Shown here in pieces: positions 17,381-25,152 of a stretch of 64,000 bases of DNA. Under the pieces are notes generated by a model. The model was not told where the DNA came from. It saw only the letters and a list, made by a program, of their open reading frames with translations, and did not search any database. Position 1 is the first letter of the stretch. Each line of letters starts with the position of its first letter. The position numbers were made by a program, and so were the translations under genes. The DNA is from Lysinibacillus agricola (GTDB lineage: Bacteria; Bacillota; Bacilli; Bacillales_A; Planococcaceae): the NCBI RefSeq assembly GCF_016638705.1, contig NZ_CP067341.1:2979501-3043500 (forward strand). The letters are read 5' to 3'.

Positions 17381-18448
17381 ATGAATACAATTAAATCTTT
17401 AATTTTCCCCCAAGACTTGACTAGACTAAATAAAACTCTACTAAAAGAGGTTTGTCATAAAATGACTCTAGAATCAACAGGTAATGTAAATGATTTAGCA
17501 AGTAGAGTTTGGGATGCTTTTGAACATATAGAAGATGATGTTTTTAAAAAGATAAGCAATAATATTTTTTCTGGACCAGTGTCTTTAGCTTGGTATCAAA
17601 CTACAAATCAAAATGGTTTAACAGGACTTAAACAAAGTATTATTGATAAAATGCCCTTTAATCCTTTCGAAACAGTAATTACACCAAACAGCGAAAGTGT
17701 TCCCATTGAACCTACAATTATTGCTGCTGCGGGAATCGAAAGTTCACAAGCATATTATTTAAGGTTTATTCATAGAACTGGGGTAAATGTTGATTACTTT
17801 TTAACTAACCGTAGAGAATACATTAAACATGAAATTACGACAGTTTATATTGATGAAATTAAGGGAATATTAGAAGTACGAGCAAGTTCAACTGTTGCAA
17901 AGAAAATTATTGCTGAGTTAGCTAAAATAGTGGATATAAAATACGAATTCAAACAGTATGATTTCTTAGAGAAATATGGTGGTTCTCTTGAGCCTTTAGC
18001 TGATGTTCTTCAAGGAAAGCTTATTGATGCTACAGGAAGACCAGCAGGATTAGTAAATACATTTGAAGAGACACAAGGTCAATCAATTGTGAGTATACTT
18101 TCTGCCATTGATGAATACTATACTAATGGTGAATTGTCCGTGCTTGAGCAAAACTTAAATAGCGAGGATATTACCGGTATTTTAGAAACAACACCTTTTA
18201 CTTTGTTACTTTTAAGTGGTCTTGAAACAATAGGATTAGGTAGTATTAGAGAACTAAGGGGGTTACCATTATACAATTATTTAGAACCTTACCTATCCAA
18301 ACAAAAAGGATCAATACTATTTGAACATAGTGTTGGTGGCGTAGTACAAGAATATTCTATTCGAATCGGCATAACCACGAAGACATTTAAATTCAATGTA
18401 TTTGCGTCTGAACATGTATTGGATTATATTAGAGAAAAGTTGATTTAA
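17381..18448 (+). CDS. Unknown protein, first gene of an orphan three-gene cassette
   Basis: 355 residues, GGAGGGTG ribosome site seven bases before the ATG. No signal peptide, no membrane helix. The N-terminal 40 residues (LNKTLLKEVCHKM then GNVNDLASRVWDAFE) have the helix-extended-helix spacing of SAP-like nucleic-acid-binding domains, but this is a weak resemblance. The middle (about 130-190) looks like an alpha/beta ligand or oligomerisation domain with an EIKGILEVRASSTVAKKI stretch; the last 80 residues are beta-rich. Twenty-six bases separate it from the next gene, so the cassette is probably one transcript. I do not recognise the family. A sensor role in a defence-like module is speculation. 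Confidence 0.7.
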   Translation: MNTIKSLIFPQDLTRLNKTLLKEVCHKMTLESTGNVNDLASRVWDAFEHIEDDVFKKISNNIFSGPVSLAWYQTTNQNGLTGLKQSIIDKMPFNPFETVITPNSESVPIEPTIIAAAGIESSQAYYLRFIHRTGVNVDYFLTNRREYIKHEITTVYIDEIKGILEVRASSTVAKKIIAELAKIVDIKYEFKQYDFLEKYGGSLEPLADVLQGKLIDATGRPAGLVNTFEETQGQSIVSILSAIDEYYTNGELSVLEQNLNSEDITGILETTPFTLLLLSGLETIGLGSIRELRGLPLYNYLEPYLSKQKGSILFEHSVGGVVQEYSIRIGITTKTFKFNVFASEHVLDYIREKLI

Positions 18449-18474
18449 CAAATTTATTCTGCGAGGTAAAATGT

Positions 18475-18825
18475 GTGAGCAATTTAAAGCCATGGGAAAT
18501 TTCTCAAAAAATAGATAATGCACTACAAGCAATTGCTATAAGTGAAATTAGTAAATTTTACCATAGTTATATTGCAAAAATAACTAACTTACCTCTTGGA
18601 GTAGTTATTGATAAATTAGCTGAACTAGAAAAACAGGAAGCGCTTGTTATAAAATTAGAGTTCCATTGCGAAGAATGCAGTAGAAGTATATTAACTGCTA
18701 ATAAATATGATCTGGGAAATATTGATTCCATTACTTGTAAGTATTGTGGTACAGAAAACTGTTTTGATCCTTTAAACGCTATTCCAATAATTGAATTAAG
18801 TGAGGATTTTAAACAAAGTTTTTAA
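18475..18825 (+). CDS. Winged-helix plus zinc-ribbon protein, second cassette gene
   Basis: 116 residues with a GTG start at 18475, seven bases after GCGAGGT; an overlapping ATG at 18471 closes after 15 codons. Residues 1-60 look like a winged helix (SEISKFYHSYIAKITNLP then VIDKLAELEKQEAL), and residues 61-95 form a zinc ribbon with C-E-E-C and C-K-Y-C pairs. Such proteins bind nucleic acid or act as adaptors. The gene ends at TTTTTAA; one extra T would join it to coding-looking sequence that runs into the third gene. It may therefore be the N-terminal half of a single, now split, protein. Confidence 0.7.
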   Translation: MSNLKPWEISQKIDNALQAIAISEISKFYHSYIAKITNLPLGVVIDKLAELEKQEALVIKLEFHCEECSRSILTANKYDLGNIDSITCKYCGTENCFDPLNAIPIIELSEDFKQSF

Positions 18826-18989
18826 AAAACAAAAATAATAACAAAAGGGCTAATGTCGGGTTAAGTAAACAAAATAAACCTGAGAGTTTAAGAGAAATTA
18901 TAGATATTTTAGCAAAAGAAAATTCTAGTCAATTATTAGATAAAGTTTCAAAAATTGGGCAAGTAACTATTTTTTTAGGAGATGGTTAT

Positions 18990-19322
18990 ATGGGTGAATC
19001 TAGTAAATATGGTGGTTTAACTTTTGGAGAAAACAATGGTAATATAACTATTGAAAACAATGGTACACTAAATCAAGGGATAGCTTGCCAATCTGATGAT
19101 ATGATCAATGCTTTACGACAGCTTCACGAGGAAATTCAACACCTATCAGATGAACAACGAGATATTGCAGAAGCAAATTTCGAACTACTTCAAACTTATA
19201 TAAACAAAGGTGATAAAGAGAAAGCTAAGAAACCATTAGAGAAATTAAGTAGTTTACTAGGTGTTATTAGCTCTATTGTATCGATCGCTTCTGCCCTAGG
19301 ACTTGGAATCCCTTTAAAATAA
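18990..19322 (+). CDS. Small protein with hydrophobic C-terminus, third cassette gene
   Basis: 110 residues from ATG 18990, which has AGGAGA eight bases upstream. Segments: a polar beta-like repeat (GGLTFGENNGNITIENNG), a long amphipathic helix (about 30-80), and a C-terminal hydrophobic stretch LLGVISSIVSIASALGLGI that could insert into a membrane. The same frame is open back to 18813 and reads like protein (PESLREIIDILAKENSS, then DKVSKIGQVTIFLGDG), so the true product may be longer or fused to the second gene. The C-terminal helix suggests a membrane-acting effector; this is inference only. Confidence 0.65.
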   Translation: MGESSKYGGLTFGENNGNITIENNGTLNQGIACQSDDMINALRQLHEEIQHLSDEQRDIAEANFELLQTYINKGDKEKAKKPLEKLSSLLGVISSIVSIASALGLGIPLK

Positions 19323-19348
19323 TAATTCAATTAAAGACCAAAATTAGT

Positions 19349-19400
19349 CTGCACCCCAATTGTTAGTCACATCTAACAATTGGAGGTGCAGTTTTATATT
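19349..19400 (+). terminator. Terminator of the cassette
   Basis: CTGCACC-CAATTGTTAG and CTAACAATTG-AGGTGCAG form an 17-18-bp stem with one opposed pair, a 6-base loop and a TTTTATATTT tail, 27 bases after the third gene. Confidence 0.9.
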
Positions 19401-19405
19401 TGTAT

Positions 19406-19465
19406 CCCCTAAAACCTTGATATATAAGCGTTTGTAAGACTATCTAAATATATTGTGTTCATAAA
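19406..19465. repeat. Left 60-bp direct repeat, putative attL
   Basis: From CCCCTAAAACCTTGATATAT to TTGTGTTCATAAA this matches 22130-22189 at 59 of 60 positions. The right copy covers the last 26 bases of ykuI plus its downstream flank, so the left copy is a displaced ykuI 3' end: the classic footprint of site-specific integration at a gene end. Confidence 0.8.
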
Positions 19466-19707
19466 TGCATATAAATTATAAAGGTTTATCAATTTTTAAG
19501 AACGTGGACATAAAAGCTTTTAAAAATGACAGTTTACTTTAGTGACCTTCATTTATGGTATTAAAGGTAAATCAATTGAGGTACATTTTGGGTAGTAAAA
19601 TATGATGTTTTGTACCCCACTAAAATGAAACTTTTTGTAACTAATGCCGGGCGAGTGTATGTAATCTTTACCTTAAGTAATCACTTAATTTAAAGAAAAT
19701 TAAGTAA

Positions 19708-19747
19708 AAGTCACTCATTATTTTTCACTTTGAGTGACTTTTTAATA
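19708..19747. terminator. Terminator hairpin of the GTCACTCA type
   Basis: AAAAGTCACTCA and TGAGTGACTTTTT flank a T-rich loop. It sits 67 bases beyond the alpha/beta hydrolase stop and can act in either direction. Confidence 0.75.
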
Positions 19748-19813
19748 ATAAGTAATCTGCGAATACCTATTAAGCGTAGTTTTATTATTTTAATAGTAAC
19801 AAAAAAGCAGCTA

Positions 19814-20839
19814 TCAATTGATTTCATCAGCCGTTTCCAATATTGATTCTATTATTACCTCGGGTTGGTCATACATTACGGAGTGACTACTATTTGGAAC
19901 TAAAACGAATTTACTATTAGTGGATAAATTGGTCAATCGTTTTTGAGAATCCTTCCATTTCTTGTTAAGGTCACTCGCCTCTTGTTCTGAGAACCCTAAT
20001 TCTACGGCCATTAATTCTACATCAATTGGTGTGACAATCGTTAAAGGCTTATCACCTAAAGATTGAGTGTCTTTCAGTAATTTTTCAGAGACTTTTATTT
20101 CCTTAATTTCTTCACCTAATACTTTAAAAAACGGAGCGTCCCAATGGACATTTATATATTTTTCTGCGGAAATGTAATCAGGTATAGAATCTGAAAACAT
20201 ATTTTTTCCTATTAGTCGTACTATTCCAATTTGAGATAAGATACGATTCATAGTTTGGTCTTGTGTCTCGAAAAACTTGTTATTATATTCTGTAGCTTGT
20301 TCTGAAAAATATTCATTTCTTGAATCAACAAGAACTAATCCAGATACCTTTTCTGGGTATCTGTCTGCAAAGAGACGAGAATAAATCCCGCCAACAGAAT
20401 GACCAACTAATATTACAGGTGTGTCAATTTTAGAAGATTCGAGAATTTTACTTAAATCTTCAATCGTAGTGTCGACAGAAAATCCATTGGGAGAAGGGTC
20501 ACTCCATCCATATCCTGCTCGGTCATATGTTATTACTTGGGTATGCTTTGATAATTCTTGCTGAACATTTGACCAATCATAAGACCAAGAACCTGTTCCT
20601 GTTTCAATTACAACAGGTGGTAGATTCGTTTTGATTCCTTGGATATTCATATGTATTTCTCTATTTCCAACATCAACCATCTGTCCATCTGGTGGGAATT
20701 TGTTTTTAACATTTTTATAACTGATTAATTCATAAAGAAATCCCGCGATCAATGTAAGTGAGACGACAGTAATAAAAACCAATCCTATCAGCTTCAATTT
20801 TCTAAACAGTTTGATAATAATCGAATATTTAATCTTCAA
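19814..20839 (-). CDS. Membrane-anchored alpha/beta hydrolase
   Basis: 341 residues from the TTG at 20839; an ATG 18 bases upstream has no room for a ribosome site, while AAAGG fits the TTG. One membrane helix near residues 15-40 anchors the protein, with the catalytic domain outside. Nucleophile elbow GHSVGGIYSR holds the serine (near residue 148 from this start), the oxyanion-side TYDRAGYGWSD loop is intact, and the catalytic histidine lies in NSSHSVMYDQ near the end. Resembles Bacillus secreted or anchored hydrolases of unknown substrate. It is cargo of the att-bounded element. Confidence 0.85.
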   Translation of the reverse strand: MKIKYSIIIKLFRKLKLIGLVFITVVSLTLIAGFLYELISYKNVKNKFPPDGQMVDVGNREIHMNIQGIKTNLPPVVIETGTGSWSYDWSNVQQELSKHTQVITYDRAGYGWSDPSPNGFSVDTTIEDLSKILESSKIDTPVILVGHSVGGIYSRLFADRYPEKVSGLVLVDSRNEYFSEQATEYNNKFFETQDQTMNRILSQIGIVRLIGKNMFSDSIPDYISAEKYINVHWDAPFFKVLGEEIKEIKVSEKLLKDTQSLGDKPLTIVTPIDVELMAVELGFSEQEASDLNKKWKDSQKRLTNLSTNSKFVLVPNSSHSVMYDQPEVIIESILETADEIN

Positions 20840-20995
20840 ACTACCACATCCTTTCACTAACTCTTTAACACTTGCGACCGTTTGTCTGTTAAATTGTACT
20901 ATAAATCAATATCATTTATTCTAACATTCAGAATTTTTAAAATAGTTATTTATTTCATTAACGGAAAAGCAGCCTAATGAAGAGCATAACCAATT

Positions 20996-21031
20996 CTGAG
21001 CTGTAGCGTGTGACGACGCTGCGGCTTTTTC
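20996..21031 (+). terminator. Terminator-like hairpin
   Basis: AGCTGTAGCGT and ACGCTGCGGCT pair with two wobble/mismatch positions around a GTGACG loop, followed by TTTTTCT. No plus-strand gene ends here, so its upstream gene was probably lost. Confidence 0.55.
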
Positions 21032-21058
21032 TATGTTATAATTTACATATAATACATA

Positions 21059-21116
21059 ATGAGGTAACTGAATGGACTTACTAAAAGATGAGGTAACTAA
21101 ATGGACTTACTAAAAG
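21059..21116 (+). repeat. Tandem duplication of a 29-bp ribosome-site/start segment
   Basis: Positions 21059-21087 and 21088-21116 are identical except for one base (ACTGAATGG versus ACTAAATGG). Each copy carries GAGGTAACT, ATGGACTTACTAAAAG, that is a ribosome site, a start codon and the first five codons of the following gene. Confidence 0.9.
21072..21113 (+). CDS. Upstream mini-ORF created by the duplication
   Basis: The first duplicated start opens MDLLKDEVTKWTY, 13 codons, and stops at 21111-21113, inside the start region of the membrane-protein gene at 21101. Ribosomes starting here end 12 bases past the real start, which could couple or limit translation of that gene. Whether it is used is unknown. 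Confidence 0.4.
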   Translation: MDLLKDEVTKWTY

Positions 21117-21340
21117 CTTTTGCATCTGGTGGATTAAGCGTGCTATATATCATACTGCCAGTAATAATACTAATGGCTGTTGAAATCGGATGTATCGTTG
21201 TTTTTTCGTCAATTTTTGAAAAACTACTCCCCAACAAAATTTATAAATCCCTTCTAGTCTGCGTGGCTCTAGTTATTTTTTACATTTGGGCTGTGCCAAT
21301 GGATTTGGGATTTTTAAATTTTTTTAGAGCGATGTTTTAA
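21101..21340 (+). CDS. Small membrane protein of unknown function
   Basis: 79 residues, two to three hydrophobic segments (about 8-38, 46-66) with little charge. GAGGTAACTAA precedes the ATG, in the second copy of the tandem duplication. A terminator overlaps its stop codon. No family recognised; it is another passenger of the att-bounded element. Confidence 0.65.
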   Translation: MDLLKAFASGGLSVLYIILPVIILMAVEIGCIVVFSSIFEKLLPNKIYKSLLVCVALVIFYIWAVPMDLGFLNFFRAMF

Positions 21341-21353
21341 TCGCTCTTTTTTA
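21326..21353 (+). terminator. Terminator overlapping the membrane-protein stop
   Basis: AGAGCGAT (21326-21333) and ATCGCTCT (21340-21347) form an 8-bp stem with a 6-base loop and a TTTTTTAG tail. Confidence 0.9.
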
Positions 21354-21551
21354 GTTTAATCCTTAAAGTGTGCATTAACTTTTAGGATTATCTGCAACTC
21401 GTTCCCAACGATTAATCCCCATCGTAAAGAAGAAATAACATGTTAAATAAATTAAGTGACACTATTTATTAATTATCAAATCAAGATGATAGAGAACGAC
21501 CAACATTAGGATTGGTGTGTGGTGACCAATATAGTCTAATTATAGATTCTG

Positions 21552-22087
21552 GCTTACGCAATTCTCTTAACTTTAGCAACTACTGGTATGCGTAAGGGTG
21601 AATTAGCAGCTCTAACTTGGAAAGATATAGATTTCGAAAGCAAAATAATTGCTATAACTAAAACACGCGATGAATATGGAATCCCAAAACTCGTAATAGC
21701 ATTCGCACTATCCATATGAGTGCTGAACTAGCAGAGCAATTAGAAGGTTTTAAATCTTGGTGTGTGGAATCAAAGAAAGTATATGGTAGCCAATTAGAAG
21801 ATGGTGATTATGTATGTATTACTGCGAACCTTGAACCAATAAGTAGTAGTTACATTGTGCAAATGTTCAATGCTATAAAAAATGAGCATCAAATCGAATG
21901 GTTTTCTGCCCATATATTGAGACACACTTTTTTGAGTATTTTAATTGCAGAAGGCGCTGCTATTACAACAGTGGCAAAAACAATTGGAGATACACCTGAA
22001 ATGGTGATGAAAGCATATGCACATTCACTTGATGATGAAGAATTAAAAGCTACTAAAATTCTTTCATCCTTAATAAAACTCAAGTGA
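21552..22087 (+). pseudogene. Tyrosine recombinase (integrase) relic
   Basis: Only the catalytic domain survives. The first frame gives AYAILLTLATTGMRKGELAA with the box I arginine; a missing base in an A-run near 21690 shifts the frame, after which NSIRTIHMSAELAEQL, HILRHTFLSILIAEGA (H-x-x-R-H of box II) and KAYAHS with the nucleophilic tyrosine follow. The DNA-binding N-terminus is gone. It lies immediately inside the right 60-bp repeat, as integrases do beside their attachment site, so it is the probable source of the insertion; it cannot be active now. Confidence 0.85.
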
Positions 22088-22106
22088 ATCTATTTTTTAT
22101 CCAAAT

Positions 22107-22139
22107 TTGGGGTACAAAGTGTTTTTGTACCCCTAAAAC
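22107..22139. repeat. 10-bp inverted repeat at the integrase end
   Basis: GGGGTACAAA and TTTGTACCCC enclose GTGTT, directly between the integrase stop and the right direct repeat, overlapping its first bases. A TTTTGTACCCC copy also appears near 19605 by the left repeat. It could be an integrase arm site or a terminator. Confidence 0.55.
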
Positions 22140-22189
22140 CTTGATATATAAGCGTTTGTAAAACTATCTAAATATATTGTGTTCATAAA
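22130..22189. repeat. Right 60-bp direct repeat, putative attR
   Basis: Matches 19406-19465 with one difference. It contains the ykuI stop codon (22164-22166) and the preceding eight codons, so ykuI is left intact by the insertion. Confidence 0.8.
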
Positions 22190-23369
22190 GATAATCATAG
22201 GAAAGATCGACGAACAAATACTCATGCTCGTTAATAGCAATCGAAAATGTCCTTGTAATTTCCCCTGTTTCAATATCTCGATAAAGCTCTGAAATTTCCC
22301 CGCTTTGATCGTTACGCATTTTAATGATTGTTTGTAAGAAGTATGGACGCCAACTCCAGTTTTTATTGATGGCTCTTGGCTGCAACTCCCACTGACCATC
22401 TATTCGCATCACGTTTGGGGATAGTTGGAAGCCATCTTCATTACAAATATATAATCGGAAAGAATAACTATCCAATAGCTGTGCCAAATGCTCTAAATGT
22501 GTGATGTTGTCACTAGAAGGTTTAACACGATGGACAATTGCTTCTAGCTCTTCTCGCAATTTTTTCAGCTCAAAATATTGCACCTCTAGCATTTTCTTTT
22601 CAGAGGTAATAAATTGCTGGCACTCCTCCTTAAAACGCTCTTTTAAAATATCCTTTTCTACAAATGTCATTGCAGGATTTGCCAAGTACCGTCCTTGATA
22701 GAAGCGGCCTCCATTTTTCCAGGCAAACTGTAATTGATAAACAGTTTCGATTCCTTCAAATAAGAGGTTTGCGCCAATTTTATAAGCAAGGCTACCTATT
22801 GCTGATATCATATCTGACTGTGCAGACCAAGAATCATAATTTAAATCTTTAATATTGACCTTTAAAATTTGTGGGGATAATAGTGCAATGTGCTCTAAAT
22901 GACTCTCCGCTCCCACTTCTTGAACGGCAATTTTCATACCGAAAGTCGTAAAATAACGTAGCGCATGATGCAACTTATGAATGTCTCCTAGAAAACGATG
23001 CTCAGAAACTACTAATACAATACGATGTAAATCTTCTTCACTGATATATTGTTGAATAATATTAAAGTGACTTTCTCCAAAATCCTGCATCAGCAAGTTC
23101 GGATTACTCGGAATATAAATATCAATATCTGGTGCGATTTCTTCTATTTTTTCTAATGCAGCATGTAGAATTTTATGTTCCATGTCAATACGATATTCTT
23201 CTGGAATATCTTCATTATTCACAAAATCTTTTAAATTAATTTGTTGACCCTCAATTTGTAACTGTCCGGAAATTTCGTAGGCAATCACCGTATGCGCATC
23301 CGCGCTAAATATAGGTTGAAAATACCCATGTAATTGATCTAAATTTGTTAACACTTCAATTGCGTCCAT
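22164..23369 (-). CDS. ykuI: YkuI-like EAL-domain protein, probably catalytically inactive
   Basis: 401 residues from ATG 23369, which follows GGAGGT; B. subtilis YkuI is about the same length and collinear. Residues 1-250 form the EAL barrel, 275-400 the PAS-like YkuI_C domain (WSWRPYFLQTIIKM and FLYDYLYEH region). YkuI binds cyclic-di-GMP. Metal-site positions look degenerate: the signature glutamate motif reads YEISGQ, the usual Asn position reads P-S-N-P-N, and the D-D-F-G-like motif reads Q-E-V-G; the lysine (ILKVNIKDL) and one glutamate (VVSEHRF) remain. A sensor rather than a phosphodiesterase is likely. The 3' end serves as an integration site. Confidence 0.9.
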   Translation of the reverse strand: MDAIEVLTNLDQLHGYFQPIFSADAHTVIAYEISGQLQIEGQQINLKDFVNNEDIPEEYRIDMEHKILHAALEKIEEIAPDIDIYIPSNPNLLMQDFGESHFNIIQQYISEEDLHRIVLVVSEHRFLGDIHKLHHALRYFTTFGMKIAVQEVGAESHLEHIALLSPQILKVNIKDLNYDSWSAQSDMISAIGSLAYKIGANLLFEGIETVYQLQFAWKNGGRFYQGRYLANPAMTFVEKDILKERFKEECQQFITSEKKMLEVQYFELKKLREELEAIVHRVKPSSDNITHLEHLAQLLDSYSFRLYICNEDGFQLSPNVMRIDGQWELQPRAINKNWSWRPYFLQTIIKMRNDQSGEISELYRDIETGEITRTFSIAINEHEYLFVDLSYDYLYEHNIFR

Positions 23370-23384
23370 TGTAGAAACCTCCAT

Positions 23385-23979
23385 ACATGATGTTATTCAA
23401 GAATAACATTACATTCACAGCTCATTACATGAAAAAAGCTCTCTGACTGTATAATAATTTGTTTAAAGTAAATTGGCAACTTCACATGGCGTAATTTTAT
23501 GGAAAAAATCTGTTTTAAAATTTAACAAACTTCCACCTAATAGTTGCTAAAACTAATCAGACCACAATAAATCCTTTACAGGTTCTCTGCACACCCCTGA
23601 CACTAGAATTACCTTTATTTGATGCAAAGCGAAGTTATTTTTATCTGATAACACACTAATACATTAAAACACATGGCTATACCTATCCGCATTTTTCTGA
23701 CAATTCATCACTAATAACGACTTTTTCGTATAATAGGTTGCTTAGGCCCACTTATTTTATATGCATCACACTAAAACATGTATTCGCTGAATTTTTCATG
23801 TATTGCTGTGTAAAAAAACTTCGTCAGAATTCCTTTATCACTATAACTTATGCAACTATTTAAAGCGACTGCCGTGATAACTAGAGATTTTCATCCCATT
23901 TCCTTCAATTATTCAGTCGTTCACCATTACTTTAGATGATTTTATTTTTATGTTGGCGCTTCCCCTACTACTTATAGTA
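23385..23979. other. 595-bp gap with no supported feature
   Basis: AT-rich DNA upstream of ykuI. No open frame with a ribosome site, no strong hairpin, no match to the repeat families in this window. It presumably holds the ykuI promoter near 23400-23450. Confidence 0.6.
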
Positions 23980-24030
23980 AAAAAAAGCAGTATTCCTAAG
24001 GAGAGATTATATCCAACAGGAATACTGCTC
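23980..24030 (-). terminator. Terminator of the SPFH/zinc-ribbon operon
   Basis: Perfect 12-bp stem AGCAGTATTCCT (23986-23997) with AGGAATACTGCT (24018-24029) and, on the minus strand, a following T8 run. Confidence 0.9.
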
Positions 24031-24034
24031 ATGA

Positions 24035-25138
24035 CTATTCTGACATAAAGAAATACCAAATAATTGCGATTGCAATTAATGATAAGACTACAGCAATTGT
24101 TACACGAAGCGGTGAAATTGGAGCATCCCCACCTACTTGACCCGTTTGTCCATTTACCATAAATTGGTAAATTTTCTCTTTGTAGCGGAATGAAGAAAGC
24201 CAGATTGGTAACATAAGATACTTGTATGTAATATCATCATGTGTTGTAGAGAAACGTAAATTGGATACAACATCTGCATTCTTTTCCCAACGGACTTTTG
24301 AAGTAATCTGCGCACTTAGATGATCATGAATTTCTCTCTTTGCTTGGCTCCACCCGTCCTGCAAACCAATACTATAACGTTCTGATAAAAAACCAGTTAC
24401 ATATTCTGGCTTATAGGCTTTATTATTGAGTAAATTAAATGGCTCTATTTTCCGCATCATATTCCGATCATAACGTGTTGTCGCACTTATTAAATAATCG
24501 TCAATAAATTCCTGGTAAAAACCACTTGTGGAATACCAATCTGTTTCAGTTCGGGTATTTCCATCTTTATCTGTAACTGTGCGATGTCTACCGTATTTTG
24601 CGGAATACCTTGAGCTTGTTTTAGTGTCAAAAGTCCAATAAGGAAGATAAACCCCTTTAAACGAATCAGGCTTTGCACTATTTTTTGCTGCTTTCGGCGT
24701 AAACCATCTTCCCTTAATCCATCGTTGGAAATTATCGCCCGCTTGCTTATCTGTTATTTCAAATGCACATACCCCGTTTGGTGCTAGTGTGTTTTCAGCA
24801 CTTGCTTCCATAACCTGATTATAGCCACAGTATGGACAGCTATCGGCTACCTGTAACGCATCATAAATCGTTTCTGCCGCACAGGCTTTACAAATAACTG
24901 TTTTTTTCTCAACACCCCAATTAAAATTCCCACGTTCTTCAGCCTTTGCAAAATCCATTTCCTGGGCAATTTTTTCTTCTTGCTCTTCTGGGGTTGCAAT
25001 TTCAGTCTCATAGCCACAATAAGGACATGATAGCTTTCCAGTTGCTGGGTTAAACTCAATGGATGCACTACATGATGGACACTCAGCGTCGAAATCAAGC
25101 TTTACTTGTTTGACATTTTCAGCATCTTGCGTTGTCAT
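24035..25138 (-). CDS. TFIIB-type zinc-ribbon membrane protein, YdjG-like
   Basis: 367 residues. Two N-terminal zinc ribbons: C-P-S-C/C-P-Y-C-G (about residues 18-41) and C-K-A-C/C-P-Y-C-G (about 82-103). A central domain with WIKGRWFTP and LPYWTFDTKTSSRY follows, and a single C-terminal membrane helix (about 343-363, LRVTIAVVLSLIAIAIIWYF). Resembles YdjG of B. subtilis, which acts with the SPFH protein YdjI and PspA at the membrane. The SPFH gene lies 14 bases upstream, so the two form an operon. A GTG at 25141 is an equally spaced alternative start. Confidence 0.85.
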   Translation of the reverse strand: MTTQDAENVKQVKLDFDAECPSCSASIEFNPATGKLSCPYCGYETEIATPEEQEEKIAQEMDFAKAEERGNFNWGVEKKTVICKACAAETIYDALQVADSCPYCGYNQVMEASAENTLAPNGVCAFEITDKQAGDNFQRWIKGRWFTPKAAKNSAKPDSFKGVYLPYWTFDTKTSSRYSAKYGRHRTVTDKDGNTRTETDWYSTSGFYQEFIDDYLISATTRYDRNMMRKIEPFNLLNNKAYKPEYVTGFLSERYSIGLQDGWSQAKREIHDHLSAQITSKVRWEKNADVVSNLRFSTTHDDITYKYLMLPIWLSSFRYKEKIYQFMVNGQTGQVGGDAPISPLRVTIAVVLSLIAIAIIWYFFMSE

Positions 25139-25152
25139 CACTAGTCATCTCC

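Noticed and set aside
18820..18830. A-AAA-AAC resembling a classical -1 slippery heptamer
   Set aside because: It lies after the gene 2 stop codon, not in the required phase; only the T-run before the stop could give the shift.
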